A stretch of DNA of 64,000 nt, taken from contig JAUJYZ010000901.1 in NCBI GenBank assembly GCA_033675265.1, positions 1 to 64,000 on the forward strand, written 5' to 3'. The notes beneath the pieces were generated by a model. That model did not search any database and had not been told where the DNA came from. It saw only the letters and a program-made list of their open reading frames with translations. The translations under genes were made by a program, and so were the position numbers. This stretch comes from Actinostola sp. cb2023 (Eukaryota; Cnidaria; Anthozoa; Actiniaria; Actinostolidae). Shown here piece by piece: positions 21,793 through 31,457 of the stretch (within the stretch, counting starts at the first letter, position 1; the number at the start of each line of letters is the position of its first letter).

Positions 21793-22966
21793 AATAATAA
21801 TAATAATAATAAACTTTATTTCACGAGGGTACATTTAACAGTTTTCACTGATGAACTCATGGCCCTGTGGATGAGAACCTCCTTTCCTTGCATCATGTTT
21901 TTGTTGTTTTTGTTTTTGTAACAGCTTTATTGGCCTTCAATTAACTACAGAAAGAAATTACAATACTAATGAAAATAAATACACAAAAAGAACGACCAAA
22001 AGGGTTAGGCGCGAACGGGACATTGAGTCTCATGCAAGGCACCTCCCCACTAAAACGATAAAATCTAGAATAAACTTGGAATAAACTGCTAAAATAAACT
22101 TAAATAATACTATTAGACATTGACAAAGAAAAACACAAATAAATCTATTGTTGCCAATGGCAACCAAAGTTGCGATACAGGCTCCACGAGCATGGCCTGT
22201 CAGTGTCAAAAACATTAAATAACTGATCCTTATACACTGTAGTAACAAAATCCTTGAAAGACTTTAAACTAAGAAAATTACTAGGTGTAGATAATTTGCA
22301 TATGAGGTTCCAGAGTTTAGCACCACGATTAAAAAAAGAGGACTGAAATGTTGCGGATTTACAAAAAGGTGTTTCTAGGTGCTTAATTTCACTAGATTGG
22401 GATCGTCGTGTGCGGCCGTGACTTACATATTTTAGAAAACTAGTATCAGTGTCAACATGGCCATATAAAGCCTTATAAAAAGTGTCTAGGGGACCACACT
22501 TCAGTGGCGTAGCACATCTGAGATTTCACTTCACCAGGGCAAGATATAATGTTCTCCTTACTTTCACATCAGTCAGCATAGGACAAGTGCGTCGTAATAA
22601 ACCAAGTAATCTGTTTGCTTTGGCAGTGACTGTATGCAGATGGGAGTCCCACGTTAATTTGCTAGTTATGGTTACACCAAGGTCTTTCTCCTCTTGTACA
22701 TTTAGTAGTTTCATATGTCCTAGATGATAATCGTAGCGTAGTGGATCTTTCTTCCGAGTTACGGTTTTAAAAGACCTTGCATTTAGATGCATTGAACTTG
22801 ATGTTGTTTTGGAGACTCCAGGAATCAAGGTTTGTTAGATCTAGCTACAAATTCTCGGCATCAAACTGTGATGAGATACTTCTGTAGAGCTTGGTGTCGT
22901 CCGCATATAGAGCTGTCAGAGTTCCATCAGACACAACGTTTGGTAGGTCGTTGATGTGCAGGCAGT
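21793..22966 (-). pseudogene. LINE fragment (L2/CR1-type), 5'-truncated, 3' end present
   Basis: Minus-strand RT C-terminal half. Y-A-D-D-T-K-L-Y lies near 22905-22880, then L-G-V-T-I and N-R-L-L-G-L-L-R-R-T-C (22740-22560) and the thumb. The ORF (22828-22526) is interrupted by a stop near 22845. The element ends in a microsatellite-like tail of ATT repeats (21793-21812 on the plus strand as AAT repeats), as is usual for the L2/CR1 group. It begins abruptly about 22966. It is a dead 5'-truncated insertion of roughly 1.2 kb. Confidence 0.82.
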
Positions 22967-23405
22967 CCTCTGAAAGAAAGACACATATTTGCTTCAATTA
23001 TTATCCTTGAATCTACACAATCATTGTATGGTTACAGTTCTCAATGGTCGACACAAAAAAGAATATGACTTTTACATTAATAATATTATTATTCTCCTCT
23101 CAGAAAGCACCAACTCAAAGATGTGTGAAGGTTTATTTTTCACTACATTTCCCTTCAGAATACCTCAATACCTTCCAATTGCTTGTAGATGTTGTGGTTT
23201 AATTTATCCCACTTGTTTAACTTGGTTAGGACATTCTTTTACTTTCATAATCTACTTCCTTTCAATTAAATCCTTACCCACTATAAAACCCTGAACCTAA
23301 CCCTGAACCTAACCTCAGAACCATTTAAGCCAGTGGAACAAATTAAACCATAACATAGATAATAAAGGTTTGGCTGTACCTACATTGCCATTACATCTCA
23401 TCAAG

Positions 23406-23547
23406 TAATAAACAATTATTGGATGAGGTTTTGATGATATCCGGAATTATCAGTGTCTCGGCAAATGTGCTTCGGCCAATAACATTTACGTCTACATTGA
23501 TAATTCCGGATATCTTCAAAACCGAATTCAATAATTGTTTTATTATA
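23406..23547. repeat. Foldback repeat (about 140 bp)
   Basis: Imperfect palindrome: the left arm contains AACAATTATTGG and GATATCCGGAATTATCA, the right arm their complements at 23497-23546. The loop contains AAATGTGCTTCGGCC. Likely a MITE or the end of one. Confidence 0.65.
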
Positions 23548-23622
23548 CATTGTCTATGTGGATTGAAAGCAATCCAACAACAACAACAACAAATGAATGA
23601 AAATAACTGCACTCTAGTGACG

Positions 23623-23747
23623 AAATAGAAAACAAGGCAGCGTGCTCTATCCAATTATAAAAAAGTGCTTCTCGCACTTCTCGATCTTCTTTCAATTCCC
23701 AAGTGCTTCTATAACTCGATAGAGCACAGCTGCCGAGTTTTCTATTT
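23623..23747. repeat. Foldback repeat (about 125 bp)
   Basis: Arms AAATAGAAAACAAGGCAGC... (23623-23651) and the complementary block at 23718-23747, each including the GTGCTCTATC/GATAGAGCAC core. The GTGCTCTAT core appears again at 23867-23882. Probably part of a larger decayed inverted-repeat element. Confidence 0.6.
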
Positions 23748-24351
23748 CTTTTATAAAATACAAGTATGATTTTAAAGCAAGTTTTCAATTTTGTTCATTG
23801 CAAAAATGTTTGAATATCTGCGCACACGTAAATAATAATAATGATATATATTATCACGAGCACTGTGCTCTCATAGAGCACGCGGAATATGCATCCTTTA
23901 GCCAATCAGAGCGCGCATTATATCATAGTTATTTTATCATAACCTACAGATAGCAACGAATCCACTGACCTATTCAGGCTCGTTTTTGCAGATAACTGCC
24001 TACAGATAACCACCAGACCGCTGAAATATCGCTCGCGCGCACTGATAGTTAGAATTATCTCTAGGCTCTCGGCCAATGCGAATACAGATACTGAGTACAA
24101 TGTATAATAATCACCGATAATCACTTCGTCTTCGGCGAATAATTGTTAAACAACCTTCAACAAAATTGATAACTCATCCTTTCAAATATACCCCCTAACC
24201 TTATCCCACTAACTCTAACCGCTTAAAATTACCGAGTCATTTAGGAATTCTGAGGATTCCGAATGTCGCGAAAATAGCCATTATCTAGCGAGGCCCCACA
24301 CGGAGTACAGAGGAATTCATGAAGAAATACAAACGGCGCGCTTTAAACGGT

Positions 24352-24394
24352 ATCGCTTCTCGGCGTTTTGGCTAAGATCCAGTGTAGTATCTGT
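24352..24394 (+). ncRNA. U2: U2 snRNA gene, 5' fragment (nt 1-43)
   Basis: Begins ATCGCTTCTCGG and continues through the highly conserved TTTTGGCTAAGATC and the branch-site recognition sequence GTAGTA (24384-24389). It matches the metazoan U2 5' end with about two differences. The match stops after ATCTGT (24389-24394), exactly where the LINE begins. U2 base-pairs with the intron branch site in the spliceosome. This gene is split, so it cannot give a normal U2 RNA unless the insertion is removed. The remaining U2 sequence resumes at 29387. Confidence 0.95.
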
Positions 24395-24440
24395 GGGATT
24401 TATTTTCGAAGCTACTGGATCGTAGTTAATCAGACTCAGT

Positions 24441-24465
24441 TTTCTTTCGGCTTGGCCGAAAGAAA
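24441..24465 (+). promoter_or_regulatory. Hairpin in the LINE leader
   Basis: Ten-base perfect arms TTTCTTTCGG and CCGAAAGAAA around a CTTGG loop, 28 bp before the ORF1 start. It may be part of RNA packaging, translation control or template recognition; the role is unknown. Confidence 0.6.
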
Positions 24466-24492
24466 CTTTAAAGAGAAGTCAAAACTAGAAAG

Positions 24493-25515
24493 ATGTCCCA
24501 ACGATGTTGCTCAGTCCGACTCGCGCTCGAGCATGACATAACAAAGAGAGTGTCGCCAGCCGACGTGGTGGATGGCTCGGTCATTGTCACTTTCGAGAGT
24601 CAGGAGTGCGTGGAATGGATCTTGGCCCAGGGTACCATCACCATCAATGGGTACCCTGTGGTAATCACCAGCACAGATGCCAGGAGGAAATACGTCAAAG
24701 TATATTACCTCGCGTACGAAGTAGCTAACAAGGAATTACTAGCCGTATTAGGAGAATATGGGCACGTATATAATATTAGAAGAGATGTAATGGCTAACCA
24801 CGAGCTAATTGAGACGGGCGTCCGAACAGTCACGATGGCCATTAGCAAGCCTGTCCCGAGTTACCTAAAAGTTGGAGCTAGCCAAGTGAAAATCTACTAC
24901 TCTGGACAGCCGCAAACATGCAGAAAGTGTGGAGGAGTGGGCCATTTCGCCAGAGACTGCCTGGACGTGCAGTGTTTTCGATGCCGCCAGCCGGGCCACG
25001 TATCGAGGAATTGTGTCGAAGAGCTGAAGTGCAACCGGTGTGGGGAGTATGGCCACACCGGTTGGACATGTAACGCAGCATTTGCCTTCAAGATGCCAGA
25101 ATACACGGCGGCGGTCCCGCAGGTAGTCGCACCGGTGATGAATACAGAGAAGCCGGCGGCAGATGTTTCCACTTTCTTATTTGGCACACAGAGTCGGGAA
25201 AATGGAACACAAGAGCTATTCTCGCAGACGAGTGACAGCGCGTTGGACAAGGACAAGACGCAGGATACGACGCAAGAACCGATAACGAAGGAATCAGGGA
25301 GTGGACAGGACAAGTCGGACGAAGCAAGGCAGAATTTATTAGAGGTTTCATCGGTGGAGCTCTCATCGATTGAATCGGAAGTTTCATCTGTTTGTGAGAT
25401 GGAGACGAAGGAAGCGTCGGCAAAACGACCGGCTCCGGCCTCGCCGATATCAAATAGCAAGGCAAAGTTACGAAGGGAGGCGGCAGAAATAGAGACAGCC
25501 CTGAACGATAAGTAG
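24493..25515 (+). CDS. Tx1-like LINE ORF1 protein with three CCHC knuckles (340 aa)
   Basis: Nucleic-acid-binding ORF1 protein, expected to coat element RNA and act as a chaperone. The ATG at 24493 is the natural start after the leader. Residues 1-135 form two tandem RRM-like or ZCCHC3-like segments (V-D-G-S-V-I-V-T-F then V-K-V-Y-Y-L). Three zinc knuckles follow: C-x2-C-x4-H-x4-C at about residues 143, 161 and 180. The C-terminal 140 residues are acidic and rich in S, E and K, likely disordered. The ORF is intact, which contrasts with the broken ORF2 downstream. Spacing to ORF2 is 86 bp. Confidence 0.9.
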   Translation: MSQRCCSVRLALEHDITKRVSPADVVDGSVIVTFESQECVEWILAQGTITINGYPVVITSTDARRKYVKVYYLAYEVANKELLAVLGEYGHVYNIRRDVMANHELIETGVRTVTMAISKPVPSYLKVGASQVKIYYSGQPQTCRKCGGVGHFARDCLDVQCFRCRQPGHVSRNCVEELKCNRCGEYGHTGWTCNAAFAFKMPEYTAAVPQVVAPVMNTEKPAADVSTFLFGTQSRENGTQELFSQTSDSALDKDKTQDTTQEPITKESGSGQDKSDEARQNLLEVSSVELSSIESEVSSVCEMETKEASAKRPAPASPISNSKAKLRREAAEIETALNDK

Positions 25516-25601
25516 TGTATATTAGTTTCGTGTGTACATCGAAAAGTTTTGTAATTTTGAATATGTAATGAGTGTAGTAAGTAAATGTCTCTGTTAACTT
25601 C

Positions 25602-28600
25602 ATGGCTAACGTAAACCTATTGTCTTGTAATGTTCGGGGAGTGGCAACAGTGGCGAGGCGAGATGTAATTTGTCCAGTATTGTCTAAGTGGAATGTTGTG
25701 TTTGTACAAGAGTCTTTTGTTTGTAATCAACGGAAAGCTGAGCGGTTTGGAAAGGCATGGAAAGGTAAATGTTATTGGAGTTTTGGTGAGGTGAGGAGTG
25801 CGGGTGTAGGGATTTTGTTGAGTGATCGTGTGAGTTTAGATGTTTTGGATGTTCGTCGAGATACTGAGGGGAGAGTGTTGAGTTTGTTAGTCAAATGGGG
25901 GAATGTAAGATATACTTTTCTGTGTGTGTATGCGCCAGTGAATGTTAGCGATCGTAAATTGTTTTTTCAAGGGCTTCATGATTATGTGTTTGCAAACTCG
26001 TACTGTGTAATGGGGGGGATTTTAATTGTGTGTTGGAGAGTAGAGATACAACGGCGACGACGGGAACAAATAGGGCTGGTGGTGAGGAATTGAAGACGTT
26101 TTTGAGTGATTTTAAACTATCTGATGCTTGGGTGTCTGTGCATGGTCGTACTGTTTCGTTCACATGGATGGGTCAGGGAATAGGATCGAGATTAGATCGG
26201 TTTTATGTGTCAAAGGATTTAGTGGATGTTGTAACTGGCTGTTTTGTAGAAGTGTTAGGAGTATCGGATCATGATGGTGTTGTGTTGTCATTAAATCGTA
26301 GTGTGGGGTGTAAAAGCAAAGGGCTGTGGAAATTTAATAATGGGCTGTTGGAGGATAGTGAGTTTGTAAAGAGTATGAGAAAGTGGATAAGGCAATATTT
26401 AGAACGAAACAAGGGGGAGAGGGTAGGGGTTTTTTGGGTCAAGTTTAAAAAAGGGGTCAAGAAATTTGTCATTCGACATTCGGTTGCAAAGGCGAGAGAG
26501 AGAAGGAAGAAACGGGATAAGATAACTAATGAGATTATAAGGTTGAAAAGGGGTTTAGCTTTAGGGGAGGTTGTGGGTGGGAGGATTAGTGAACTGAATG
26601 GGGAATTGAAAGCGGTAGTGATGAGAGAGAGTGAAGGTGTGAAGGTAAGGAGCCGTGCGCAATGGATTGAGGAGGGGGAAAGACCGACGAGATATTTTTT
26701 TAACTTATGTGGGGGGCATGGGCAGGGGAATTATATAGATGTGTTGAAGGATGGAAATGGAACAGAATGGAGTGATGAGAGTGAAAAAAGGAAGGTGATT
26801 GAAATGTTTTACAGGAATTTGTTTAAGTTGGAAGATGTAAATGTAGAGGTACAAGATGTATTGTTAAGTAAATTGTCAGCAGTGTTGTCAGATGAGTCGT
26901 GTAACAATTGTGAAGGGAGAGTAAGAGTGGAGGAGTTAGAGTATGCAGTGAAGGGAATGGCGAATGGGAAAACACCGGGAGATGATGGGCTATCGTTGGA
27001 ATTTTATAAATGTTTTAGTGAGTTGTTACTACCTGTAGTGTGTCAGCTGGCAAACGAGAGTTTCGAAGTGGAGAGTTTGCCTGAAGAATGTGTGCGGAGT
27101 GTTGTGAGGTTAGCGTTTAAGAAGGGAGATCGGAAAGAACTCCAGAATTGGAGGCCGATCTCTCTTCTTAATTTGGATTATAAGATAGTCTCTAAGGCTC
27201 TGAGTGTTCGTTTGAGGAGTGTCATGTCAGAGGTTGTGTGTGAAGACCAGACGTGTGGGGTGATGGGGAGGTCTATCACTGATAATTTGAATGTGATGAG
27301 AGATGTACTAGATCATATTGATCATACTGGGGAGGGAGAGGTCATTTTGACTTTGGATCAGGAGAAAGCGTTTGATAGAGTGGATAGGGGTTTTTTGAAT
27401 AGGGTGTTGGGGAAGTTTGGTTTTTGGGGAGGATTTTAGAAAGTGGATGAGTGTGTTATATGTGGGGGCGACAGCGAAAGTGATTTGTAATGGGGAGTTG
27501 ACGGAGAGTATTGTACTAGAGAAGGGGATTAGGCAGGGGTGTTCGTTGTCACCTATGTTGTATGTGTTGATGGCAGAAGTGTTAGCGTGTAGTGTTCGTG
27601 CGGAGAAGGGTATATGTGGATTTTTGGTGCCGGGGTCGGGTGGTCAGCATACTAATATTTCTCAGTATGCTGATGACACGACTGCGGTGCTGCGGGATGG
27701 GGTGTCAATTAGTAAGTATTTAGATATAGTGGAGTTTTTTGGGCGTGGGACGGGGGCGAGGTTGAATAGAGGGAAATCAGAGGCAATGTGGATAGGATCG
27801 TGGAATAATAGAACGGATAAACCATATGGGTTAAAATGGGTAGTGCGAATGAAAGTATTGGGGGTGTGGTTTGGAGTTAATGTAGAGGATGAGAACTGGG
27901 TGACGAAGTGTGAAAAGTTAAAGAAGGTATTAGATATGTGGAAAGGTAGATGTTTGTCGTTGAGAGGTAAAGTGTTGATTGTTAAAGTGTTGGGGTTGTC
28001 AAAGTTAGATTATGTGGCTAGGGTGTTAACTGTGCCGAGTTGGGTGGTGACTAAAGTGAATTCGCTAGTGTGGAGTTTTGTGTGGAATGGGAAAGTAGAG
28101 TTGATCAAAAGGGAAACGTGTTTGTTACCATGTTTGTCAGGGGGGTTGGGAATGGTGGATTTTGGGGTTCGTGTGCGTGCTTTGCATATAGCAAATGTAG
28201 TAGGGTGTTTAAATAGGTTGTCGGGTAAAATGTGGTGTTATTTGAGATATTATTTAGGTGTGCGGTTGTCATCGTTACGTGATGATTGGATGTTTTTACG
28301 GGATAACTTGAAGCCAGGGGCGGGGTTTTTGTCTCGATATTATAAAGCGGTGTATGCGGAAATTCGTTTGTGTTCAGTGCAATGTTGTGCAGTGGTGAGC
28401 AAGATGTATGAGTTCCTAGTAAAGAGTAAGTTGAAACAACCGAGGTGTATGGGTTATTGGAGTGATGTGAGTGTAACTGAATGGAAGGATGTCTGGGGGG
28501 TTTTCGTAACAGTTTGTCTGAAAATATTGTGGGTGAGGTGAGGTGGCGTATTGTACAGAGAGTGACAAAAGTGCGTGACAGTCTTGTTAGATGGGGGTAT

Positions 28601-28987
28601 AAGGTGGTGTCTAAGCGGTGTGCAGTATGTGGGAAGGATGAAACTATTGAACATTGTTTTTTGCAGTGTAGTCGTGTGAAAAAAGCGTGGGGATGGGTCG
28701 TGAGAATAGTCAGAAAGTGGTCACGTGAGTTTGTTGTCAATGCAAAGTGTGTGTTTTTGGGTTTGTTCAAGGGGGAACGTAAAGATTTGGTGATGTTTGT
28801 AGTAGAATGTATGTTAAATAATATTTGGTTTTTTCGTAATAGTGCGACGTTCCGTAACAGTGTTCGTCCGTATATTGATATTGTAAGAAAGTGTAAGAAA
28901 GATATTGTGTTTCGTGTAGAGTCGTTTCGTTTGAGTGAAAGGGATTTTCAGAAGATATGGGGGGACAAAAAAGAATTTTTGCAGTAA
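25602..28987 (+). pseudogene. Tx1-like LINE ORF2: endonuclease and reverse transcriptase
   Basis: The ORF2 start at 25602 (M-A-N-V-N-L-L-S-C-N-V-R-G) opens an APE-type endonuclease: V-Q-E-S, V-Y-A-P, S-R-L-D-R-F and S-D-H-D follow. The RT contains N-W-R-P-I-S-L-L-N-L-D-Y-K, T-L-D-Q-E-K-A-F-D-R-V, R-Q-G-C-S-L-S-P and Y-A-D-D-T-T. The end carries C-x2-C-x6-H-x4-C (C-A-V-C-G-K near 28618). The endonuclease nicks the target, the RT copies RNA at the nick. The frame is broken three times, each at a homopolymer: seven G at about 26011, five T at about 27423, six G at about 28498. All catalytic motifs are otherwise present. Confidence 0.92.
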
Positions 28988-29386
28988 ATATGGTTTTTGC
29001 ATACTAATGAGCAAATTTGGACAGAATTGAGTGCTGGATAAAGGGTTTAAGTGGGGTATTAAGAAACACTGAGGACACGGTCCTACTTAAATAAAGGTGG
29101 AGGTGGGCTTTGCAGAGAAAAAACGAAAAATTAACGAATATTAGAGAAAATTAGAGAAAAAAGTTTAATCTATGCAGTTTTGGAAATTGAAAATTTTGGA
29201 AAATAAATCGTATAACATGAAAGGGAATAAGAAGTAAATAAAGTAATAGGAGGTACAAGTTGTAAAAAGTGTAAATAAGTAGAAGTATGAGGTTTTGAGT
29301 ATAATGTAGGAGAAATTGTGTAACTGGGTTAGTGCCCATTTGTTTTTAAATCTTATTAAAGATTTTATAAAAAAATAAAAAATAAA
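28988..29386 (+). other. LINE 3' UTR and A-rich tail
   Basis: Non-coding 3' region of the U2-inserted LINE. It ends in a run of A residues broken by T (AAAAAAATAAAAAATAAA, about 29369-29386), directly followed by the second ATCTGT and U2 sequence. In target-primed insertion this end is copied first. Confidence 0.85.
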
Positions 29387-29536
29387 ATCTGTTCTTATCA
29401 GCTTAATATCTGATACGCTGCTCATTGAGTAGCTCATATATTAAACTGATTTTTGGAACTGGGCTGTGGAAAAGAGGCTTGCCTCGTCCCAGCCACGGGT
29501 TGTCTCGGTATTGCACTACATCCGAGCACGGCCCAC
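29387..29536 (+). ncRNA. U2: U2 snRNA gene, 3' fragment (nt 38-187)
   Basis: Resumes at ATCTGTTCTTATCAG and continues through TTAATATCTGATACG, the stem-loop IIa region, the Sm site GATTTTTGG (29448-29456), stem-loop III (GGCTTGCCTC loop) and stem-loop IV with the conserved GGTATTGCA...TAC loop. It ends near CCCAC at 29536, for a total U2 length of about 187 nt. The first six bases duplicate the end of the 5' fragment. This half has lost its promoter to the 5-kb insertion. The next snRNA gene (U1) is 172 bp further on. Confidence 0.95.
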
Positions 29537-29708
29537 TTCCTTCGGGAAGACAACTTTTCAATAAAAAGAATAATAAAACAACAATAGAAATAATACTAAA
29601 CAGCAAGGACTGCAGTAAGTAATCGAAGGAGAAGCTTCCTCGGATCACACGTCTCACATTGGCCCGACGCTACGCTGCACATAATACGAAGCAGAGCCTT
29701 TTCATGTC

Positions 29709-29798
29709 ATACTTACCTGACGCGGGAGGCAACTGTGATCACGAAGGCTGTCTTCTCAGGGTGAGGCCCTTTCATAGCACTTCGATTGGGTTGACCCC

Positions 29799-29830
<32 letters not shown>

Positions 29831-29864
29831 TATAATTACTTGGGCCCTTCCGAAGGAAGCCCGA
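29709..29864 (+). ncRNA. U1: U1 snRNA gene
   Basis: Begins ATACTTACCTG, the 5' splice-site recognition sequence, then stem-loop I with TGATCACGAAGG (U1-70K binding loop in known U1), stem-loop II with CATAGCACTTC in the U1A loop position, then TGACCCCTGCGATTACCCC, and AACTCGAGCGTATAATTACTTGG with the Sm-type site. It ends in stem-loop IV (GGGCCCTTCC...GGAAGCCC, ending near 29862). Length about 156 nt against about 164 nt in vertebrates. It looks intact. It shares strand and vicinity with the split U2, indicating a linked U2-U1 locus. Confidence 0.95.
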
Positions 29865-30779
29865 GTTATAAAATGGGCTTTCTTCGGTTTTAGTAGTTTT
29901 GTTTGGTCAAAGAATGAAGAAAGTATGCGATGTATTTAATCGTATCGAGTTTCAAGATTACTCAGCAGATAAGGGAATTGCGAAAACAAACGACACACAG
30001 GACTCAAGTAGATTTGAATCTTAGTTTTGAAAGCAGCTGTAGATCTCCAAGCTATTAAAGGTCATGATTCTAGTTATAATTAAACTCACGACCAGCGATG
30101 TAACTACATCTATTGACATAAATCTATATGTTCAGAAGTATGCAAACAATCGAGCCAGTCGAGTTCAGTTTTCAGTAACTCACGATGGATGTTTATTTTA
30201 TTCCACGTTTGAAAAATTCAGTACGATTACAGTTGTGTGATCCTTGTTAAACTCACGACCAGCGATGTAACTACATCTATTGACAGAAAGCTATATGTAC
30301 AGAAGTCATGCAAACAGTCGAGCCAGTCGAGTTGTTTTCAGTAACTCGTAAAACACACCAACACATAGCCGTCTCCCTTGTCACGCAACTGTCATTGTCA
30401 TAATGCCCGATCGAGTATATAGGCAGTATATACTCAGGGGTGTCAGTGACGGGGAGGTGCAAATGAGGCCAAACTTTAATTTTAACCCCAAAAAGTCCAT
30501 TACGCAATTTTCTCTCAATTTTCTCTCCGCATAAAATCGAGAACGGTAGGATATAATTTTTATCAACCCCCAAACAAGTCCATGCCAGAATCTTTATATA
30601 ATTATATCAAAAAAAGTCCACCAGAAAATTGCTAACCCCAAAAAAGTCCCTCGAAGACTAGAAGTGCTGGGTCATCGTTATGTTAATAGAAGTGCTAACT
30701 CATCGTTCCAGTCTCCCATGTCACGCAACTGTCATTGTCATAATGCCCGAGTGTACGCTCATTGAGCGTCTTGTTTTAA
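29865..30779. other. Repeat-rich non-coding stretch upstream of BEL 2
   Basis: A segment of about 100 bp occurs twice in direct orientation (30081-30181 and 30247-30349), and a 40-bp block (starting GTCTCCC, then TGTCACGCAACTGTC) occurs at about 30370 and 30711. Between them CCCCAAAAA-GTCC repeats several times (30483-30650). It may be the LTR and leader of BEL 2, but boundaries are not clear. Confidence 0.5.
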
Positions 30780-31289
30780 ATGGAAAAGAACATCCGTCGA
30801 GCCGCCAAAGGATCGTTAACAAGAACGATCGGTACTGTCGACATCCTTATGGAGGCCAATCGACCATGGGGAGAGATCGAAAGAGCCACAATAGAGGTAA
30901 AGAACGCATTCGAAGGTTTAGTTAATAAACACGAAGAGTACACGCTGCTTTTAAGCGATGAAGAGTATGATGAAGCAGAAATTTGGATGACCGCTTGCAC
31001 GCGGGAGTTCAACAACAGTAATATGATAGCTAACGATTATGTAGCGAATGCCAAGAAAGAAAGCCAAGAAAATATCAATGAAAATATCAATGTTAATGCT
31101 GATGAAATTCAAAATGCCGAAATTCAAAATGTCAATGCCGAAATTCAAAATGCCGAAATTCAAAATGTTAATGTCAACGCCGAAATTCAAAATGTTAATG
31201 TCAACGCCGAAAGTCAAAATGTTAATGTCAATGCCGGAAGTCAAAATGTTAATGTCAACGCCGAAAGTCAAAATGTTAATGTAATTTAA
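30780..31289 (+). pseudogene. BEL 2 Gag N-terminal region with a repeat-encoded tail
   Basis: The ATG at 30780 opens a 169-codon ORF: about 95 residues of helical Gag N-terminal region, then a repetitive asparagine/valine-rich tail made of units like N-V-N-V-N-A-E-S-Q. The tail is encoded by the minisatellite below and ends in TAA (31287-31289) within it. The following Gag part restarts in another frame near 31458. Expansion of the minisatellite is the probable cause of the break. Confidence 0.8.
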
Positions 31290-31400
31290 TAATAATGTCA
31301 ATGCCGGAAGTCAAAATGTTAATGCCAATGCAGGAAATCAAAATGTTGATGTCAATGCCGGAAGTCAGAATGTTATTGCCAATACAGAAAGTCAAAATGC
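31105..31400 (+). repeat. Coding minisatellite in BEL 2 gag
   Basis: About ten direct units of 24-30 bp built on GTCAATGCCGAAAGTCAAAA. Unit length varies, so the frame is kept in most units but lost at 31270-31300. Not a CRISPR array: units are contiguous and there are no unique spacers. Confidence 0.85.
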
Positions 31401-31457
31401 TGATGTAGAGCAGCCAGTGGTAGAGCAAGCGAGAAAGAAAAAGAAGTTAAACCTATT

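Larger units (their letters stand above)
22967..24351. other. Non-coding; foldbacks and upstream region of U2
   Basis: No protein gene. Two imperfect foldbacks are listed separately. A further copy of the GCGC...CTGATTGGCTA motif lies inverted near 23895-23912. The last 100-200 bp should contain the U2 proximal promoter element, but I cannot identify it without a species-specific consensus. Confidence 0.55.
24395..29386 (+). mobile_element. Tx1-clade LINE inserted in the U2 snRNA gene (Keno-like)
   Basis: A 4,992-bp non-LTR retrotransposon in the same orientation as U2. Layout: 98-bp leader with a hairpin, ORF1 (three CCHC knuckles), 86-bp spacer, ORF2 (APE endonuclease, RT, C-terminal cysteine/histidine motif), 0.4-kb 3' UTR ending in an A-rich tail. 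ATCTGT is present on both sides (24389-24394 and 29387-29392), the target duplication. The RT motifs resemble the Tx1 clade, within which the Keno family is known to target U2 genes; the family name here is inference from target, clade and structure. The 5' end looks complete. ORF2 carries three homopolymer frameshifts. Confidence 0.93.

Noticed and set aside
23281..23325. Telomere-like CCTGAACCTAACC repeats
   Set aside because: Only two or three degenerate units, mixed with CCTGAACC; not a telomeric array.
24897..25603. Minus-strand serine/cysteine-rich ORFs over ORF1
   Set aside because: Antisense shadows of the zinc-knuckle protein.
26269..28770. Minus-strand ORFs over the LINE ORF2
   Set aside because: They are low-complexity antisense shadows of a G/T-rich coding strand with no domain.
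29560..29708. A further small RNA gene (U5, U6 or 5S) between U2 and U1
   Set aside because: No match to conserved motifs of those RNAs that I can recognise; more likely the U2 3' processing region and U1 promoter.
31048..31301. Repetitive ORFs on both strands over the BEL 2 minisatellite, and the idea of a CRISPR array
   Set aside because: The repeats are contiguous without unique spacers, the genome is eukaryotic, and the ORFs are shadows of the Gag minisatellite.
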